53,321 nucleotides of DNA from an uncultured Paenibacillus sp. (GCA_927443375.1 CAKMKL010000016.1:1-53321); one strand, 5' to 3'; positions 8,144 through 18,259 are shown, counted from the stretch's first letter. Numbers and translations are program-made. Notes: generated by a model from the letters alone, not told the origin.

Positions 8144-9424
8144 ATGAGAGGTAATAAAGGGGCATTAATCGCACTTGCTTCGATTCCGTTAATTATGACA
8201 CTAGGCAATTCCATGTTATTACCTATACTGCCTCAAATATCAAAAGAGCTGGGTATTAGTGCTTTTAAAGTCAGTATGATCATCACGGTTTATGGCCTAA
8301 TTGCCATTCTGATGATTCCAATTGCCGGATATTTATCGGACCGCTTCGGGCGGAAAATCGTCATATTACCCAGTCTCATCTTAGCAGCCTTAGGGGGCGC
8401 AGTCTGTGTTGCGGCTGCCTGGTTTTTCACAGGAGTAACGGCTTATTGGGTCATCCTTGGGGGACGTTTTCTCCAGGGGATTGGGGCAGCAGGTGCCTTT
8501 CCGATCGTTCTTCCTTTCGTAGGGGATCTGTTCAAGGATGAAAAAGAGGTCAGTAAAGGATTAGGAATCATTGAGACCTCTAATACCTTCGGTAAAGTGC
8601 TAAGTCCGATTCTTGGCGCTTATTTAGGTATCGTGCTGTGGTATGCACCGTTTATTGCCATTCCGATCTTGTGCCTTATTTCATTTACGCTGGTTGTGTT
8701 TCTGGTAAAGAAACCAGAGTCAGAGGAGAAGACTGAAGTTAAAAGCATCGGGCAATTTTTAACCGGCATTAAAGAAATCCTGCATGAAAAGGGCCGGTGG
8801 CTGTATGCGATCTTTGCGATTGGCGGAATATGTATGTTCGCAACCTTCGGAGTGTTGTTCTATTTATCGGAGACCTTGGAATCAGAGTATAACCTGCATG
8901 GAGCTTCTAAAGGATATGTGCTGGCCATCCCCCTTGCATTGTTGTGTCTGGCTTCTTACGGAAGCGGGAAGATCATCGGGAAAAATAAGCTGTTAATGAA
9001 ATGGCTTGGCTTCGGGGGAATGGTGCTGCTAACTTCGGCAATGCTCATTACAGTCTTTAGTCAGAATATATTTTTCATGGTAGGATTCTTAAGTGTAGTC
9101 GGTATCGGAATTGGTGTGGTACTGCCATGTATGGATGCGCTGATTACAGAGGGGATTGAGAAAGAGAACCGGGGTACGATCACCTCATTATACAGCAGCA
9201 TGAGGTTTATCGGGGTTGCGCTGGGACCACCGGTCGTGTCGCTCCTGATGAACCGGGGGCATTGGGTATTGTTCGGCACTATGGCTGCCGTTGGGGCAGT
9301 TGGAGGACTGCTGTCCTTATTCGCCGTAACACCGAGCAAGGAGGAGAATGAAGACGGAGACAATCCAAGGAAAAACAGCTTTGGACAAAAGAAAGGGTCT
9401 CTGTTCCGTCAGCGGGCACGGTAG
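8144..9424 (+). CDS. MFS multidrug/siderophore-type exporter (TetA/YmfD-like, 12 TM)
   Basis: A 426-residue proton-driven exporter in the cytoplasmic membrane. It has twelve hydrophobic segments, the motif A loop GYLSDRFGRK after TM2, and the antiporter-type TM5 region with GLGIIETSNTFGKVLSPILG. The N-terminal ALASIPLIMTLGNSMLLPIL resembles Bacillus YmfD-type (bacillibactin exporter) and Tet-like proteins, so export of a drug or siderophore is plausible; the substrate cannot be read from sequence. A basic C-terminal tail follows TM12. The ATG follows AGAAGGTGG. It is a single gene closed by a strong terminator. Confidence 0.85.
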   Translation: MRGNKGALIALASIPLIMTLGNSMLLPILPQISKELGISAFKVSMIITVYGLIAILMIPIAGYLSDRFGRKIVILPSLILAALGGAVCVAAAWFFTGVTAYWVILGGRFLQGIGAAGAFPIVLPFVGDLFKDEKEVSKGLGIIETSNTFGKVLSPILGAYLGIVLWYAPFIAIPILCLISFTLVVFLVKKPESEEKTEVKSIGQFLTGIKEILHEKGRWLYAIFAIGGICMFATFGVLFYLSETLESEYNLHGASKGYVLAIPLALLCLASYGSGKIIGKNKLLMKWLGFGGMVLLTSAMLITVFSQNIFFMVGFLSVVGIGIGVVLPCMDALITEGIEKENRGTITSLYSSMRFIGVALGPPVVSLLMNRGHWVLFGTMAAVGAVGGLLSLFAVTPSKEENEDGDNPRKNSFGQKKGSLFRQRAR

Positions 9425-9462
9425 GTGGCTTTATGTGCAACAAATTTGATATCTGAAGTCAA

Positions 9463-9513
9463 AAAAAGGGATGTCCTATTGGCCTTAAAATGGCTGTTTG
9501 GACATCCCTTTTT
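9463..9513 (+). terminator. Rho-independent terminator of the MFS gene
   Basis: A perfect 14-bp stem: AAAAAGGGATGTCC at 9463-9476 pairs with GGACATCCCTTTTT at 9500-9513. The T-rich 3' arm makes it work in the plus direction and the A-rich 5' arm also in the minus direction. Confidence 0.8.
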
Positions 9514-9873
9514 AATTGTGCTGCCCAGTTACAGCGATAAAGCCTTATTAGCAGTTGTAACGTCATTGAATGTGCCTCGCAAAAAAGTCGATTCTAGGTC
9601 TAAAATGCGTTTTTTTGCGAAGAATTGACTACCATTATTTGATACACTTGTGCATATTTGGTGCCGGGCTATAACCGAACGATTCTCTGAGAATCGTATA
9701 GGAGAAGCCTGCTCAATATGAAGGACTCTATGAAAGGGGTGAACCTCTCCATAAGAAGCTGAGAACTTTTTAAATACTAGAAGGATTCGAGCTGCGTTAT
9801 TTTGCTGGTTTCATGATCAGAGTTTCCCCTGATTTCTAAATTGAATTTTAGATACAAAGGAGGAGTTAAGTAC
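9514..9873. other. 360-nt leader before the pectinolytic giant, with two hairpins
   Basis: No gene is seen. A 10-bp inverted repeat TCGCAAAAAA (9577-9586)/TTTTTTGCGA (9611-9620) and a perfect 9-bp hairpin ACGATTCTC-T-GAGAATCGT (9679-9697) stand out. The leader between the second hairpin and the ATG at 9874 is long, which would allow RNA-level control, but I could not match it to a known riboswitch consensus. Confidence 0.4.
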
Positions 9874-12800
9874 ATGGGTAAAAAAGCTGTTTCCATCAAG
9901 AAACCGGTTCTTGCATTCATGATGTCATTTCTAATGGTTATTTCGCTTGTGGTTCCCCAAACTCCGGGATATGCAGAAACAGCGGAGCGTCAGCCCGGCC
10001 GTCAGGCAGAGTATCTTAACCGCGGATTGGTTGCAGTCCTGCAAGGCAACGGCGTATTCCTCAGCTGGCGGTACTTGAATACGGACTCAGATGAAATCGC
10101 TTTCAATGTATATAAAAACGGATATAAAGTCAATGCGGCGCCGATCAGCGAAGCTACGAATTACGTAGATACGACAGGCGCAGACAGCTCGCAGTATCAG
10201 ATTTCCACCGTTGTTGACGGTAAGGAAGAAATGCAGCCGGAAGTCGTATCGGTGCTGCATAACAATTATTTGCCTATTCCGCTGGATAAACCGGCCGATG
10301 GCCGCACGAAAGACGGCGGCACGTATTCCTATTATGCCGGCGATGCCTCCGTCGGAGATTTGGATGGCGACGGCGATTATGAAATCGTTTTCTTATGGAG
10401 CCCAAGCAACTCGAAAGACAATTCTCAGGCCGGCTATACCGGTAATGTCTATATCGACGCTATTGAACTTGACGGGACTAGGCTCTGGAGAATTGACCTC
10501 GGTGTCAACATTCGCGCCGGAGCCCATTATACCCAGCTGATGGTGTATGATCTGGACGGAAACGGCAAAGCCGAAGTTGTCGTCAAGACGGCTGACGGCA
10601 CGAAGGACGGCCAAGGCAAGGTAATTGGTGACGGCACCAAGGATTACCGCAACGAAGGCGGGTACATCCTGACAGGTCCGGAATATCTCACCCTGTTCGA
10701 CGGACAAACGGGAGCGGCCGTTTCCTCTGTGGAATATGTACCGCCAAGAGGTGACGTTAGCGCATGGGGTGACGGATACGGTAACCGTGTAGACCGTTTC
10801 CTGGGCGGCATTGCCTACTTGGATGGCGTGAAGCCAAGCGTGATCATGGCCCGCGGCTATTATACACGCACCGTTCTGGCGGCTTTCGATTATAGTGGCG
10901 GCCAACTTGTGCAGCGTTGGACCTTCGACACTAACGAAGCCGGAGATCAGTATCAGGCACAAGGTAATCATAATTTAAGCGTGCTCGATGTCGACTCCGA
11001 CGGCAAAGATGAAATCATGTACGGTGCACTAGCGATTAACGACGACGGAAGCCTGATGTACAGCACCGGACTCGGCCACGGCGACGCGATGCACGCCGGC
11101 AAGCTCGACCCGAACCGGGACGGCTACCAGATTGTCAGTGTGCATGAGCATACTAATGCCGAATACGGGCTGGAGATGCGCGATGCCGCTACAGGAGAAA
11201 TTATCTGGGGACAATACACGGGGAAAGATACCGGACGGGGAATGTCGGCGGATATCGATCCGAATTATCCGGGATATGAATCCTGGGCGTCCAACATTGT
11301 GAATGGGCAAATGGACCCCATAACCCGGGGATATGCCGCGAATGGGGAAGTCATTTACGAACAGAACGAGGTGCCGAAGACCGCCAATTTTGCGATCTGG
11401 TGGGATGGGGATCTCCAGCGGGAGCTGTTCGACCATGAATGGAACAGCACCACAGCCAAAGGCATTCCGCTCGTTTACAAGTGGGATTACGAGAATAAGC
11501 AGCTGAAGGAAATATTCCGGGCAACGGGAGCCTTGACGAATAACCACACCAAAGGTAATCCGGCGCTTCAGGCCGATATCCTGGGCGATTGGCGTGAGGA
11601 GCTTCTGCTCCGCAGCGAAGACAGCACCGAATATAGACTCTATACAACAACAATACCGACAAGCTACCGTATTCCTGCACTAATGCAGGATCCGGTATAC
11701 CGGCTGGGCATAGCCTGGCAAAATGTCGGTTACAACCAGCTGCCGCACACCGGATTTTATCTCGGGACGGAAGCAACAGTATTTCCTAAAGCGAACTTGG
11801 CTCTTACCGGCGGGCAAGAAGAACCGGAGCAGGTTTATCACTTTGACTTCGGTACTGAGACGTCCGCAGGGACAACCGCTGTGCAGGACAACGTCTATAC
11901 CCAAGAGACCGGTTACGGCTTCGAGAATAGAAGCGGAATTACGGTGGGCACCACTAATGTTACCCTGCCGGAAAACGCCAAATTCGCTGTTAACCTGCCC
12001 AATGCTAATTACAAGGTAACGCTCAAATTGGGTGATGATTTCCGAAGCTCAAACGTGGGCGTCAAATCTGAATTTGTTCAGAAACTGGCTGTGACCAGCG
12101 TGAATGCGGGAGCACCTCTCGAATATTCCTATGATGTTGCGCTGGTAGACGGCCAACTGGAGTTCATCTTCTCCGGCACAGCCATAGATGTGCAGGAACT
12201 TACCATTGCGAAATACCCGGAGAAAACGCCAGGAACCGGGACAACGATTTATATGGCCGGCGATTCGACCATGCAGTCATACAGCAGTATGCAGGCTCCG
12301 CAAGAAGGCTGGGGCCAGCAATTCGGGCGGTATTTTGATAGTGGTGTAGTGGTCCAGAATGATGCAATCGGCGGCAGAAGCAGCAAATCGTTTATGGTTG
12401 ACGGACGTCTGGACACGATCCTGCAGCAGATCAAGCCGGGTGATTATTTCTTTATTTCGTTCGGTCATAATGATGCCAGCATCGGCATTCCAGACCGGTA
12501 TGCGTCACCGGCGGAATATAAAATGTATTTGACCCGTTATGTGAACGGATCCAAACAGCGCGGCGCGACACCTGTGCTGCTCACTCCGGTAGGGCGCAGA
12601 GATTTCAACACGATTACCCAGGAGTTTAACGTTAGCTTTCCGGAATACGTGAAGGCCGCCAAAGAAGTGGCAGAAGAGCAGGGTGTGGCACTGGTTGATT
12701 TGAGCCAGTTAAGCATTGCGTATTACGATAAGATCGGCCTAAGTGCTACGGAAAAAATTTTCCTGTACGCTAATCCCGGTGAGTATCCGAAGTACCCGAA

Positions 12801-15800
12801 CGGTATCAGTGATAATACGCATTTCAGCAGCTATGGTGCGCAGGTCATTGCAGCATTGGTTGCGGGAGCGGTAAAAGACATGAACTTAAGCATTTCTCCG
12901 TCTGTCATCGATCCGGACATCTCGGAACCGGAGCCAGAGCCGGAGATCCAGGTTTATGAGGAAAACTTTGAGGGGGATCCTGCTGCCGCAGAGTATTCCA
13001 TGGTGAATGCCACGGGTATCGCCGGTCAAATGACGGGAACGATCGTAGATCAGAGCGGAAACAAGGTATTGTCCGTTGCCGGGTCCGGATCCGGTAACCG
13101 TGCGAAGGTATTCCGGTTGTTTGATGCGGTCAACGGCGACATAGTCAATGTCAATTTTGACTGGCATTCCGGAAATGTAAGCGCATCCCCGTCGGAAGGA
13201 CATCTGACGCTGCAGGATGCGAACGAGAATATCATTCTCACTCTGTTAACAAAGACCGGCACTACCGATCCATACACGAAAATCCATTATTTTGTTGGCC
13301 CTTATACCCCAGATTACGGAACCGGCACTACAGCTGTTCCAAATGGCGGAATCGCCACGAACATCCTCAAAAATCAGTGGGTGAATGTAGATGCAACGAT
13401 CAACTTCGCCGAGAAAACAATCGATTTGACCTTGACGAGTCTTGCGGATTCCAGTATCAAACAGACGATTCAGGATATACCGATGAGTCCCGGCGTCTAC
13501 GCCAATAACGTAAGGGGAATCCGGAACCTGGGAACCCGAAAGGGCGGCGGCGGCACAATGAGCTGGACCACCCAGATCGACAACGTAAAGCTTGAAGGTA
13601 GGAAGCTGCCGCCGGTAGCAGGCGATCAGACGGCCTTGATTACGCTTCGTGACGAGGTGAAGGCCTTGGATCTGTCAGCCTATACCGAAGCCTCTGTAAC
13701 GGTGCTGAACAGAGCTTTGGCCGCTGCTGAGGCGGTGATCGGTACAGAAGCGACGCAGGCCCAGGTCGACCATGCTTTGAACATGCTGACGGTCGCAAGG
13801 GATTCGCTGACGAGCGAACCCGTTGGCGTAATTAGTGACTACAAGTTTGATTTTGGCTCAGGTAACGCTGCTGAAGGATACACTAAAGTGGACGCCAAGC
13901 GGGCATACGTGGAAGGTAACGGCTATGGCTTTGCCGATACTGCCCTGCTCAAGGATGAGAACCGGGAAACCGGAGATAACCTTAAGGAAGATTTCACACG
14001 TGTGTACGGCACCTCCTTCCGGGTGGAAATGGAGCCTGCCAATTACCGCGTAACGATGAGCATCGGCGATGCGCAGGAATCGACCAACACAGGCGTTGTC
14101 GTAGAACAAATGCCGAAGCTGCCGGTTACAACCATACCGGCAGGCCAGTATACCGAAGTAACGTACGACATTGCCCTGATTGACGGCATCTTTGATTTTG
14201 CCTTCTCAGGCAGCACACCGAAGATCAATGCACTGAAGATAGAACGTCTGCCAGGCAACGGTGCTGGCGATAAGCCAGTCCTTTATCTGGCGAGCGATTC
14301 TACGGTTGCCAACTATGCCGAAAGCTATCGTCCGCAGACCGGATGGGGTGAAACGCTGGGCGGTTATTTCGATCTGGATCAGATCAGCATCGATAACCGG
14401 GCAGTCAGCGGATTAAGCAGCAAAACCTTCCTTGTTGGCGGATATCTCAACGACATTCTGCTAGACATACACGAAGGGGATTATCTGTTCATGCAGTGGT
14501 CGCACAATGATTCCACGCCTTCCCGTCCGGAGCGGTACCTTACACCGGAGCAATTTAAGGTCTATCTGAAAGATTACATTAACGGAACCGTACAAAGGGG
14601 GGCAACTCCGGTACTGGTTACGCCGGTGAACAGACGCGATTTTACCGGAGAAGTACTCAATAAGAGCTTCCCGGAGTATGTGCAGGCGATGAAGGAAACG
14701 GCACAAGAAACCGGAACCCTGCTGATTGATCTGAATCAGGCCAGCTGGGAAGTTTTCCAGGAGCTCGGTCCTGAAGGTACGAAATCCATTTTCATGTGGG
14801 TAGGTACAACTGAGGACAATACCCATCTCCAGATGAACGGTGCGGTCAAGGTATCCGAGTTGGTGGCACGGCTTGTGCAGGAGCTGGATATCCCGCTCTC
14901 TGACCTGGTCACCCTGGAAGAGGAACCGTCCGATCAGAATACACCGCATACAACAGCTGCAGTAAAGGGAGAGTTGCAGAATGGCTGGTATACTTCAGCA
15001 GCAGATGTGACGTTCACCGCGACCGATGAAGACTCCGGAGTGGAGTCGACGTTCTTCCAGGTCGATGGCGGTGAGGTCGTGAGCGGTACGCATCTGACCC
15101 TGAGCGATGAGGGCAAACACACCGTGACCTATTGGAGTGTCGATCTGGATGGCAACAAAGAGGCTGCACAGACGCTTTCGGTGCCAATTGATCTCGCGCC
15201 TCCGGCCATCGACATTCAAGGTCAGACGGAATACACGATTGATCAACACGTAGACATTACTTACACCGCATCCGATACGGTATCCGGTGTCGCTGAACCT
15301 AGCGGTGTACTGGTGAATGCACCAGCCTACACGCTGGATCCCGGCTTGAATGTAGTAACTGCTGCTGTCTATGACCTTGCTGGCCGGGAACAGACGGTAG
15401 ACTATAGCTTCGGGGTCAGCGCTACCTTCGCAAGCCTGGCTGAACTTACGCGCACCTTTGCAGGCGGCTCGCAAGACCCGGGCGCAGGCGCGGTCGCCGA
15501 GAAGCTTGCCGGTATTCTGCAGCAGGCTGAACTCGCGGCGAATGCACATGAAGGAGCTAAGGCTCGCCAGCTGCTTACGGCCTACAGCAATGAGGTTAAT
15601 GCAGGCAGAAGTACGGTATTTACGGTTGAACAGGCTGATGCTCTGCTAAAGTGGGCTGCATGGCTCAGCCAGGCGACGCCGCTGGCAAGCAGCGCTCCAG
15701 GTACTCCTGTATTGTCCGATAATAACGGCCACGACACAGGTCTGAGAGACGGAGACTACACCATTACCATGAATCTGTGGTGGGGCAATAACGGTAACCG

Positions 15801-16269
15801 ATTTAAGCTGTATGAGAACGGTGAACTGATCAGAGAAGTAACCCTGGTTGACCAGTCTCCGTCCGCCCAATCCGTGCAAATCGACGTGGCTGGCAAGAAG
15901 AACGGTACCTATGTGTATACCGGCGAATTAATCAATTCACTGGGTACGACCAAGAGCGCGCCGCTCACGGTGACCGTTACAGATGCCTCTCCGGGGCAAG
16001 CGGTGTTATCGAATGACAACTGGGACCGGGACGGAAGCTTTAACGTCAGTATGAATCTGTGGTGGGGAACGAACGCTACCGGATACAAGCTGTACGAGAA
16101 TGGAATTCTGGTAGACACACAAACGCTGCAGGCTCATACTCCTGATGCCCAATCGGCAGTAACGGCCATATCTGGCAAAGCTCCCGGAACCTATGAATAC
16201 GAAGCTGTATTAAGCAATTCTGCGGGTGAAACCAGAACGGCTAAGATGATCATAACCGTACGAAAGTAA
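9874..16269 (+). CDS. Secreted PL11 rhamnogalacturonan lyase fused to two CE12-type SGNH esterases
   Basis: A 2131-residue exported enzyme for pectin rhamnogalacturonan I. The ATG at 9874 follows AAAGGAGGAG and is preferred to the upstream in-frame TTG. Order: signal peptide (1-35); PL11 lyase of YesW/YesX type (about 45-630) with Ca-binding DLDGDGDYEIV, DLDGNGKAEVVVK and DVDSDGKDEIMYG loops; YesT-like beta domain (about 653-782); SGNH esterase 1 (about 790-1000) with GDST Ser798, GHND and DNTH; LamG-like domain (about 1027-1242); FIVAR helices (about 1249-1313); second YesT-like domain (about 1323-1462); SGNH esterase 2 (about 1468-1675) with SDST Ser1476, SHND and DNTH; Ig-like domains (about 1690-1850); FIMAH domain (about 1850-1929); two C-terminal Ig repeats sharing NLWWG and KLYENG. 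Expected activities are backbone cleavage plus O-acetyl removal. No cell-wall anchor is seen. Confidence 0.92.
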   Translation: MGKKAVSIKKPVLAFMMSFLMVISLVVPQTPGYAETAERQPGRQAEYLNRGLVAVLQGNGVFLSWRYLNTDSDEIAFNVYKNGYKVNAAPISEATNYVDTTGADSSQYQISTVVDGKEEMQPEVVSVLHNNYLPIPLDKPADGRTKDGGTYSYYAGDASVGDLDGDGDYEIVFLWSPSNSKDNSQAGYTGNVYIDAIELDGTRLWRIDLGVNIRAGAHYTQLMVYDLDGNGKAEVVVKTADGTKDGQGKVIGDGTKDYRNEGGYILTGPEYLTLFDGQTGAAVSSVEYVPPRGDVSAWGDGYGNRVDRFLGGIAYLDGVKPSVIMARGYYTRTVLAAFDYSGGQLVQRWTFDTNEAGDQYQAQGNHNLSVLDVDSDGKDEIMYGALAINDDGSLMYSTGLGHGDAMHAGKLDPNRDGYQIVSVHEHTNAEYGLEMRDAATGEIIWGQYTGKDTGRGMSADIDPNYPGYESWASNIVNGQMDPITRGYAANGEVIYEQNEVPKTANFAIWWDGDLQRELFDHEWNSTTAKGIPLVYKWDYENKQLKEIFRATGALTNNHTKGNPALQADILGDWREELLLRSEDSTEYRLYTTTIPTSYRIPALMQDPVYRLGIAWQNVGYNQLPHTGFYLGTEATVFPKANLALTGGQEEPEQVYHFDFGTETSAGTTAVQDNVYTQETGYGFENRSGITVGTTNVTLPENAKFAVNLPNANYKVTLKLGDDFRSSNVGVKSEFVQKLAVTSVNAGAPLEYSYDVALVDGQLEFIFSGTAIDVQELTIAKYPEKTPGTGTTIYMAGDSTMQSYSSMQAPQEGWGQQFGRYFDSGVVVQNDAIGGRSSKSFMVDGRLDTILQQIKPGDYFFISFGHNDASIGIPDRYASPAEYKMYLTRYVNGSKQRGATPVLLTPVGRRDFNTITQEFNVSFPEYVKAAKEVAEEQGVALVDLSQLSIAYYDKIGLSATEKIFLYANPGEYPKYPNGISDNTHFSSYGAQVIAALVAGAVKDMNLSISPSVIDPDISEPEPEPEIQVYEENFEGDPAAAEYSMVNATGIAGQMTGTIVDQSGNKVLSVAGSGSGNRAKVFRLFDAVNGDIVNVNFDWHSGNVSASPSEGHLTLQDANENIILTLLTKTGTTDPYTKIHYFVGPYTPDYGTGTTAVPNGGIATNILKNQWVNVDATINFAEKTIDLTLTSLADSSIKQTIQDIPMSPGVYANNVRGIRNLGTRKGGGGTMSWTTQIDNVKLEGRKLPPVAGDQTALITLRDEVKALDLSAYTEASVTVLNRALAAAEAVIGTEATQAQVDHALNMLTVARDSLTSEPVGVISDYKFDFGSGNAAEGYTKVDAKRAYVEGNGYGFADTALLKDENRETGDNLKEDFTRVYGTSFRVEMEPANYRVTMSIGDAQESTNTGVVVEQMPKLPVTTIPAGQYTEVTYDIALIDGIFDFAFSGSTPKINALKIERLPGNGAGDKPVLYLASDSTVANYAESYRPQTGWGETLGGYFDLDQISIDNRAVSGLSSKTFLVGGYLNDILLDIHEGDYLFMQWSHNDSTPSRPERYLTPEQFKVYLKDYINGTVQRGATPVLVTPVNRRDFTGEVLNKSFPEYVQAMKETAQETGTLLIDLNQASWEVFQELGPEGTKSIFMWVGTTEDNTHLQMNGAVKVSELVARLVQELDIPLSDLVTLEEEPSDQNTPHTTAAVKGELQNGWYTSAADVTFTATDEDSGVESTFFQVDGGEVVSGTHLTLSDEGKHTVTYWSVDLDGNKEAAQTLSVPIDLAPPAIDIQGQTEYTIDQHVDITYTASDTVSGVAEPSGVLVNAPAYTLDPGLNVVTAAVYDLAGREQTVDYSFGVSATFASLAELTRTFAGGSQDPGAGAVAEKLAGILQQAELAANAHEGAKARQLLTAYSNEVNAGRSTVFTVEQADALLKWAAWLSQATPLASSAPGTPVLSDNNGHDTGLRDGDYTITMNLWWGNNGNRFKLYENGELIREVTLVDQSPSAQSVQIDVAGKKNGTYVYTGELINSLGTTKSAPLTVTVTDASPGQAVLSNDNWDRDGSFNVSMNLWWGTNATGYKLYENGILVDTQTLQAHTPDAQSAVTAISGKAPGTYEYEAVLSNSAGETRTAKMIITVRK

Positions 16270-16319
16270 CCACAGTAGTACAGCATATCCAGAGATGAAC
16301 GGAAGAACTTAACGCATTC

Positions 16320-16359
16320 AAAAGCCCAATGGAACGGCTCAGCCGGTACTTGGGCTTTT
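16320..16359 (+). terminator. Rho-independent terminator of the lyase-esterase gene
   Basis: AAAAGCCCAA (16320-16329) pairs perfectly with TTGGGCTTTT (16350-16359) around a 20-nt loop that contains a smaller GGCT/AGCC stem, and it is followed by another T. Confidence 0.8.
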
Positions 16360-16403
16360 TGAGGTGTCATGGGTGGGAACATTTTCCTGGATGATTCGTA
16401 TGA

Positions 16404-17310
16404 ATCCCTGATCCCAAGGATCATGAAGTGTTAATCGAAGTCCATGCGGCTTCGGTGAACTCCTGGGATTGGGACCTTCTGCATGGGAAACCGTTCATAA
16501 ACCGGCTTGGAGCGTTCCGCACCCCACGTTACCGGATCCTCGGTGCAGATATTGCCGGGAAGGTCATTGCGGTTGGAGCGGCTGCTACACGATTTAAACC
16601 TGGGGACGAGGTTTTTGGTGATCTTTCCGGCTGCGGATGGGGCGGATTTGCCGAGTATGTATGTGCTGCCGAGGTAGCATTGACACCAAAGCCTGCTGGA
16701 ATTAGCTTTATAGAAGCAGCATCTATTCCTCAAGCAGCCGTACTTGCCTTGCAAGGCCTGCGTGATAAGGGGGACTTACAAAGAGGGCAGCGTGTTCTTA
16801 TTAATGGGGCAGGCGGCGGAGTCGGGACCTTTGCAATCCAGTACGCCAAATTGCACGGGGCAGAAGTGACCGGAGTTGATAACACCGGGAAGCTGGATAT
16901 ACTACGTGCTATAGGGGCGGATCATGTACTCGATTATACGCAAGAAGACTTCACGGTAAAACGTGTAAAATATGATTTGATACGATGTAGTCGGAAACAA
17001 ATCCATTTTCAGCTTGAAGCGCGCACTAAGCAAGGGTGGCGCCTATGTTATGATCGGAGGACCCATGTCAAGGATTATCATGAATCTGTTGTGGGCTCCG
17101 GTAGTTTCTCTGCTTGAATGGAAGAAGATAAAGGTGCTCGTCCATAAACCAAATCACGGAGATCAGCAGATTTGGAAAGATCTCGTCGAATCAGGCCAAG
17201 TCACCCCCGTCATTGACCGGCAGTATCCGTTACATCAAGCAGCCCAGGCAATTCAGGATCTTGGAAATGGTTCTGTAAAAGGAAAAGCGGTCGTCTGCCT
17301 GAAGTTTTAG
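16404..17310 (+). pseudogene. Broken NAD(P)-dependent medium-chain dehydrogenase/quinone oxidoreductase
   Basis: The frame from 16404 (no start codon, TGA just before) reads IPDPKDHEVLIEVHAASVNS, then GADIAGKVIAVG, GDEVFGDLSGCGWGGFAEYV and the nucleotide-binding GAGGGVGTFAIQYAKLHGAE. Near 16982 the frame breaks: after YDLI the continuation DVVGNKSIFSLKRALSKGGA is found one frame over and runs to the normal C-terminus at 17310. One extra base or two lost bases explain the shift. About 25 N-terminal residues, including the start codon, are also missing. With a 5' truncation plus a frameshift the gene cannot make a working enzyme. The family is the zinc-free quinone-reductase-like MDR group. Confidence 0.85.
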
Positions 17311-17338
17311 ACACATTCGTAAATGTTGGGTTTCTCTT

Positions 17339-17488
17339 TTTACGGCACGCGCGGTAATCTACCGTATACAAAATGGTTTTGACCATCATCAAGTTTCTTA
17401 TCTGTTATGGTCCAAAGGATGTTTCCCGCAGGCCTCAGGAATTGTATTTACCGCTGATCCGCTTATATCCAGTTTAACATTTCAGTTT
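17339..17488 (+). pseudogene. Fragment of a PEP synthase/PPDK-type ATP-grasp gene (rifampicin phosphotransferase-like)
   Basis: A start-less stretch reads RAVIYRIQNGFDHHQVS, and after a short frame slip, FPQASGIVFTADP. In phosphoenolpyruvate synthase and rifampicin phosphotransferase the ATP-grasp domain has RIQNGFDHxxVxLSVVVQRM followed by VFPxASGIxFTADP. The intervening bases read SLSVMVQRM in an adjacent frame, so at least two small indels have occurred. Homology stops at about 17463. The fragment is about 5% of a normal 860-residue protein and cannot function. It lies between the broken MDR gene and the convergent esterase gene. Confidence 0.6.
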
Positions 17489-17503
17489 GCTTATTAGTGA
17501 GTA

Positions 17504-18259
17504 CTATAATATTTTTTCCAGGTCGTGGTCAATCTCCTTAAATTTCCTGTACTCATGCAGGATATTCAACGAATCCAAATATAAATGTAAAATTTCATTA
17601 TCACAAAATAATATGTCAGCTGTGCCGATATGAATATCAATTTTTAGTTTACCGCGAATTTTTTCCGCATTTTGCCGTACCAGGCATAAAATATTGTTTT
17701 CCTCCAAATACCATTCTTCTCTCATCATATCTTCGTATAACTCGATGACTTTTTCCGGTTCTACCCCCACAGTACGGAATTCTTTGAGATAGAGATGGTG
17801 ATAGGTTCCTGCGTAAGGGGTTACGGAACCAAACAGCTCGGGGTGCTTAACTGCATAATAAAACGCCATGTTGCCACCCATCGAAAACCCTGACAGCATT
17901 CTGTTCTCACGGGTTGTGTCTGTTCTGTACTGACCGTCGATATGGGGAATCAGTTCCTGAATAAGGATGGATTCAATTTGCAATAAGGCATCGAAATAAT
18001 TGTCTTCCGACGAAATGGCGTTGACAAAAACAGTAATGGCTCGTCTGTTTTTATAGACCTTTTCCAGCGGCCATATCTCGGAGGATTCGTTGCCCGTCCA
18101 TCCGTGAATGTGGTACGCAACCGGATATTTTTCGACGCAGTCTTTGTACCCAGACGGAAGATAGATATTATAGCCTACTTCGTGATTTAATACTTGGCTG
18201 TAAAATGTTTTATGAGTAACATGTTGAGGCGATTCTGCTGGTGGGTTTACAAAGTTCAT
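17504..18259 (-). CDS. Esterase D/PF00756-type alpha/beta-hydrolase
   Basis: A 251-residue cytoplasmic hydrolase. It has the esterase layout GYNIYLPSGYKD, PVAYHIHGWTGN (oxyanion region), a nucleophile elbow GFSMGGNMA with Ser in GxSxGG, and a late His in EIDHDL. The family includes S-formylglutathione hydrolases, mycolyltransferases and siderophore or feruloyl esterases, so the substrate is open. There is no signal peptide, hence intracellular action. The ATG follows GGAGGGG. It is a single gene on the minus strand, and no promoter is obvious beyond the AT-rich upstream region. Confidence 0.8.
   Translation of the reverse strand: MNFVNPPAESPQHVTHKTFYSQVLNHEVGYNIYLPSGYKDCVEKYPVAYHIHGWTGNESSEIWPLEKVYKNRRAITVFVNAISSEDNYFDALLQIESILIQELIPHIDGQYRTDTTRENRMLSGFSMGGNMAFYYAVKHPELFGSVTPYAGTYHHLYLKEFRTVGVEPEKVIELYEDMMREEWYLEENNILCLVRQNAEKIRGKLKIDIHIGTADILFCDNEILHLYLDSLNILHEYRKFKEIDHDLEKIL

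Noticed and set aside
9660-9873. A possible riboswitch in the long leader of the lyase-esterase gene
   Set aside because: The hairpin is real, but the surrounding bases do not match cyclic-di-GMP, cyclic-di-AMP, cobalamin or other consensus cores that I could recall.
10393-15879. Long minus-strand open frames within the lyase-esterase gene (up to 192 codons)
   Set aside because: They are opposite a clear long gene with conserved domains and show no start signals; they are shadow frames of GC-biased codons.
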